Below, piece after piece: positions 42,384 through 43,006 of a stretch of 43,006 nucleotides of DNA. The position numbers and the translations under genes were made by a program. Source of the stretch: Treponema sp. (GTDB lineage Bacteria; Spirochaetota; Spirochaetia; Treponematales; Treponemataceae). The stretch lies in assembly GCA_017484285.1 (NCBI GenBank), contig JAFUTH010000011.1, forward strand, positions 67,127 to 110,132. Direction: 5' to 3'. The first letter of the stretch is position 1, and every line of letters starts with the position of its first letter. The notes under the pieces were generated by a model, which had not been told where the DNA came from, did no database searches, and saw only the letters and a list, made by a program, of their open reading frames with translations.

Positions 42384-43006
42384 ATGACACACAAACCGAC
42401 CAGAATCCTGAACCCGCGGCTCGACCCGAACTTCAAGGCAATTTTCACACAGGACACAGAGGACTCCCGCAAGGCACTGCGCTCGTTCTTGAGCGCGGCA
42501 ATCGGGCGAGAAGTCTCGTCCGCTACCGTGGTGAACAGCGAAATCCCGAAAGTGTATGACGCTCAGCGAGGCATCAACTACGACATCAACTGCACGTTCG
42601 CCGACGGCGAGAAAGCGCAGGTCGAAATACAAAGCCGAGACGAGGGATTTGCCTACGGCAAACGAGCCGAATACTACGCAGCCCGGCTTCTCAGCTCGGT
42701 GATTGACGTGGGCGATGACTGGGACAAAATCCCGCAGGTGTACCAGATTTCCGTGCTTGATTTTAACTTCGACAAGACGAACGACGAACCCGTGCACCAC
42801 TACATCATGTGTGATAAGAAAGATGGCGCAAAGCTGACTGAACGCCTTAACGTCATCTTTATGGAGCTTCCGAAAATCCCAAAAACCGAGAGAATTGAGG
42901 ATGTGAAAACGTTGCCACCCGTGATAAAATGGTGTAAATTCTTGGAAGAAGCGGACAACCCAACAAAACAGGATTTTATCGCAAGCCTGGCGAAGAGCGA
43001 GGAGGG
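42384..43006 (+). CDS. Rpn/PD-(D/E)XK nuclease-family transposase-like protein, cut by right edge
   Basis: The first 207 codons are present. It begins MTHKPTRILNPRLDPNFKAI, then a PD-(D/E)XK core with Asp67 (NYDINC) and Glu81-x-Gln83 (VEIQSR), followed by KRAEYYAARLLSS and YQISVLDFNF, which is the usual layout of Rpn (recombination-promoting nuclease, formerly transposase_31) proteins. These are horizontally spread, often in several copies per genome, and many appear inactive. No frameshift is seen in the visible part. AGAGG lies eight bases before the ATG. Confidence 0.88.
   Translation, partial: MTHKPTRILNPRLDPNFKAIFTQDTEDSRKALRSFLSAAIGREVSSATVVNSEIPKVYDAQRGINYDINCTFADGEKAQVEIQSRDEGFAYGKRAEYYAARLLSSVIDVGDDWDKIPQVYQISVLDFNFDKTNDEPVHHYIMCDKKDGAKLTERLNVIFMELPKIPKTERIEDVKTLPPVIKWCKFLEEADNPTKQDFIASLAKSEE

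Noticed and set aside
42294..42800. A 168-codon minus-strand frame opposite the Rpn gene
   Set aside because: The plus strand shows the PD-(D/E)XK core and a Shine-Dalgarno; the other frame has no recognisable features.

Overview
The window looks like chromosomal DNA from a spirochaete, most likely a Treponema of the gut or free-living type. This rests on gene content and order: carD next to ispD and ispF (I recall T. pallidum with carD beside a fused ispDF), a class III adenylate cyclase followed by a p83/100-antigen-like gene, prfA-prmC, an OmpA-domain lipid-less exported protein, and a giant TM-anchored coiled-coil protein of the kind found in spirochaetes. No rRNA, tRNA, CRISPR array or integrated phage was seen. 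It is mostly backbone, with a transposase-like nuclease gene cut by the right edge.

Layout. 1-549 (-) is the start of a lipoprotein gene running off the left edge. 717-3795 (+) is a coupled pair, a GGDEF-EAL protein and an OmpA-domain protein, closed by a clear intrinsic terminator. 3914-5575 (+) is recQ, whose 3' end overlaps a small membrane-protein gene on the other strand. 5794-7698 (+) is hisH, hisF and a KdgF-like cupin, converging on a VanZ-family gene. 8121-15129 (-) holds a 1520-residue acyl-CoA dehydratase activase-type protein and a DEAD-box RNA helicase with a long leader. 15394-17315 (+) is carD-ispD-ispF. 17310-22904 (-) is a 1864-residue coiled-coil protein with about 60 tandem 11-residue repeats. 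22947-31898 (-) runs from an unknown exported protein through a TPR protein, an outer-membrane barrel, ExbB, ExbD and TonB to a HAD phosphatase: a complete TonB-type energised envelope cluster. 32004-34060 (-) is prfA-prmC, release factor 1 and the methylase that modifies it. 34222-37439 (+) is the cyclase pair, and 37511-42066 (+) a TolC/MacA/MacB-type efflux operon. After a 317-base gap with phased 22-bp repeats, an Rpn/PD-(D/E)XK gene begins at 42384.

Three themes stand out. First, short dispersed repeats of several families (TTCGAC...GTCGAA palindrome, CACAGAT series, TGAAAA/TTGAAA series, a GC-rich hairpin cassette) lie not only between genes but in frame inside conserved genes (hisH, the activase, prmC), adding 18-37 residues. 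Second, several genes lack a Shine-Dalgarno sequence and have a good -10 box ending only 6-8 bases before the start codon (carD, prfA, the HAD gene, the TolC-like gene, perhaps hisH), which predicts leaderless mRNAs. Third, the giant coiled-coil protein is built from near-perfect hendecads between an N-terminal membrane anchor and a C-terminal SwrB-like helix-turn-helix.

Functions were assigned by reading motifs only; no database search was possible.
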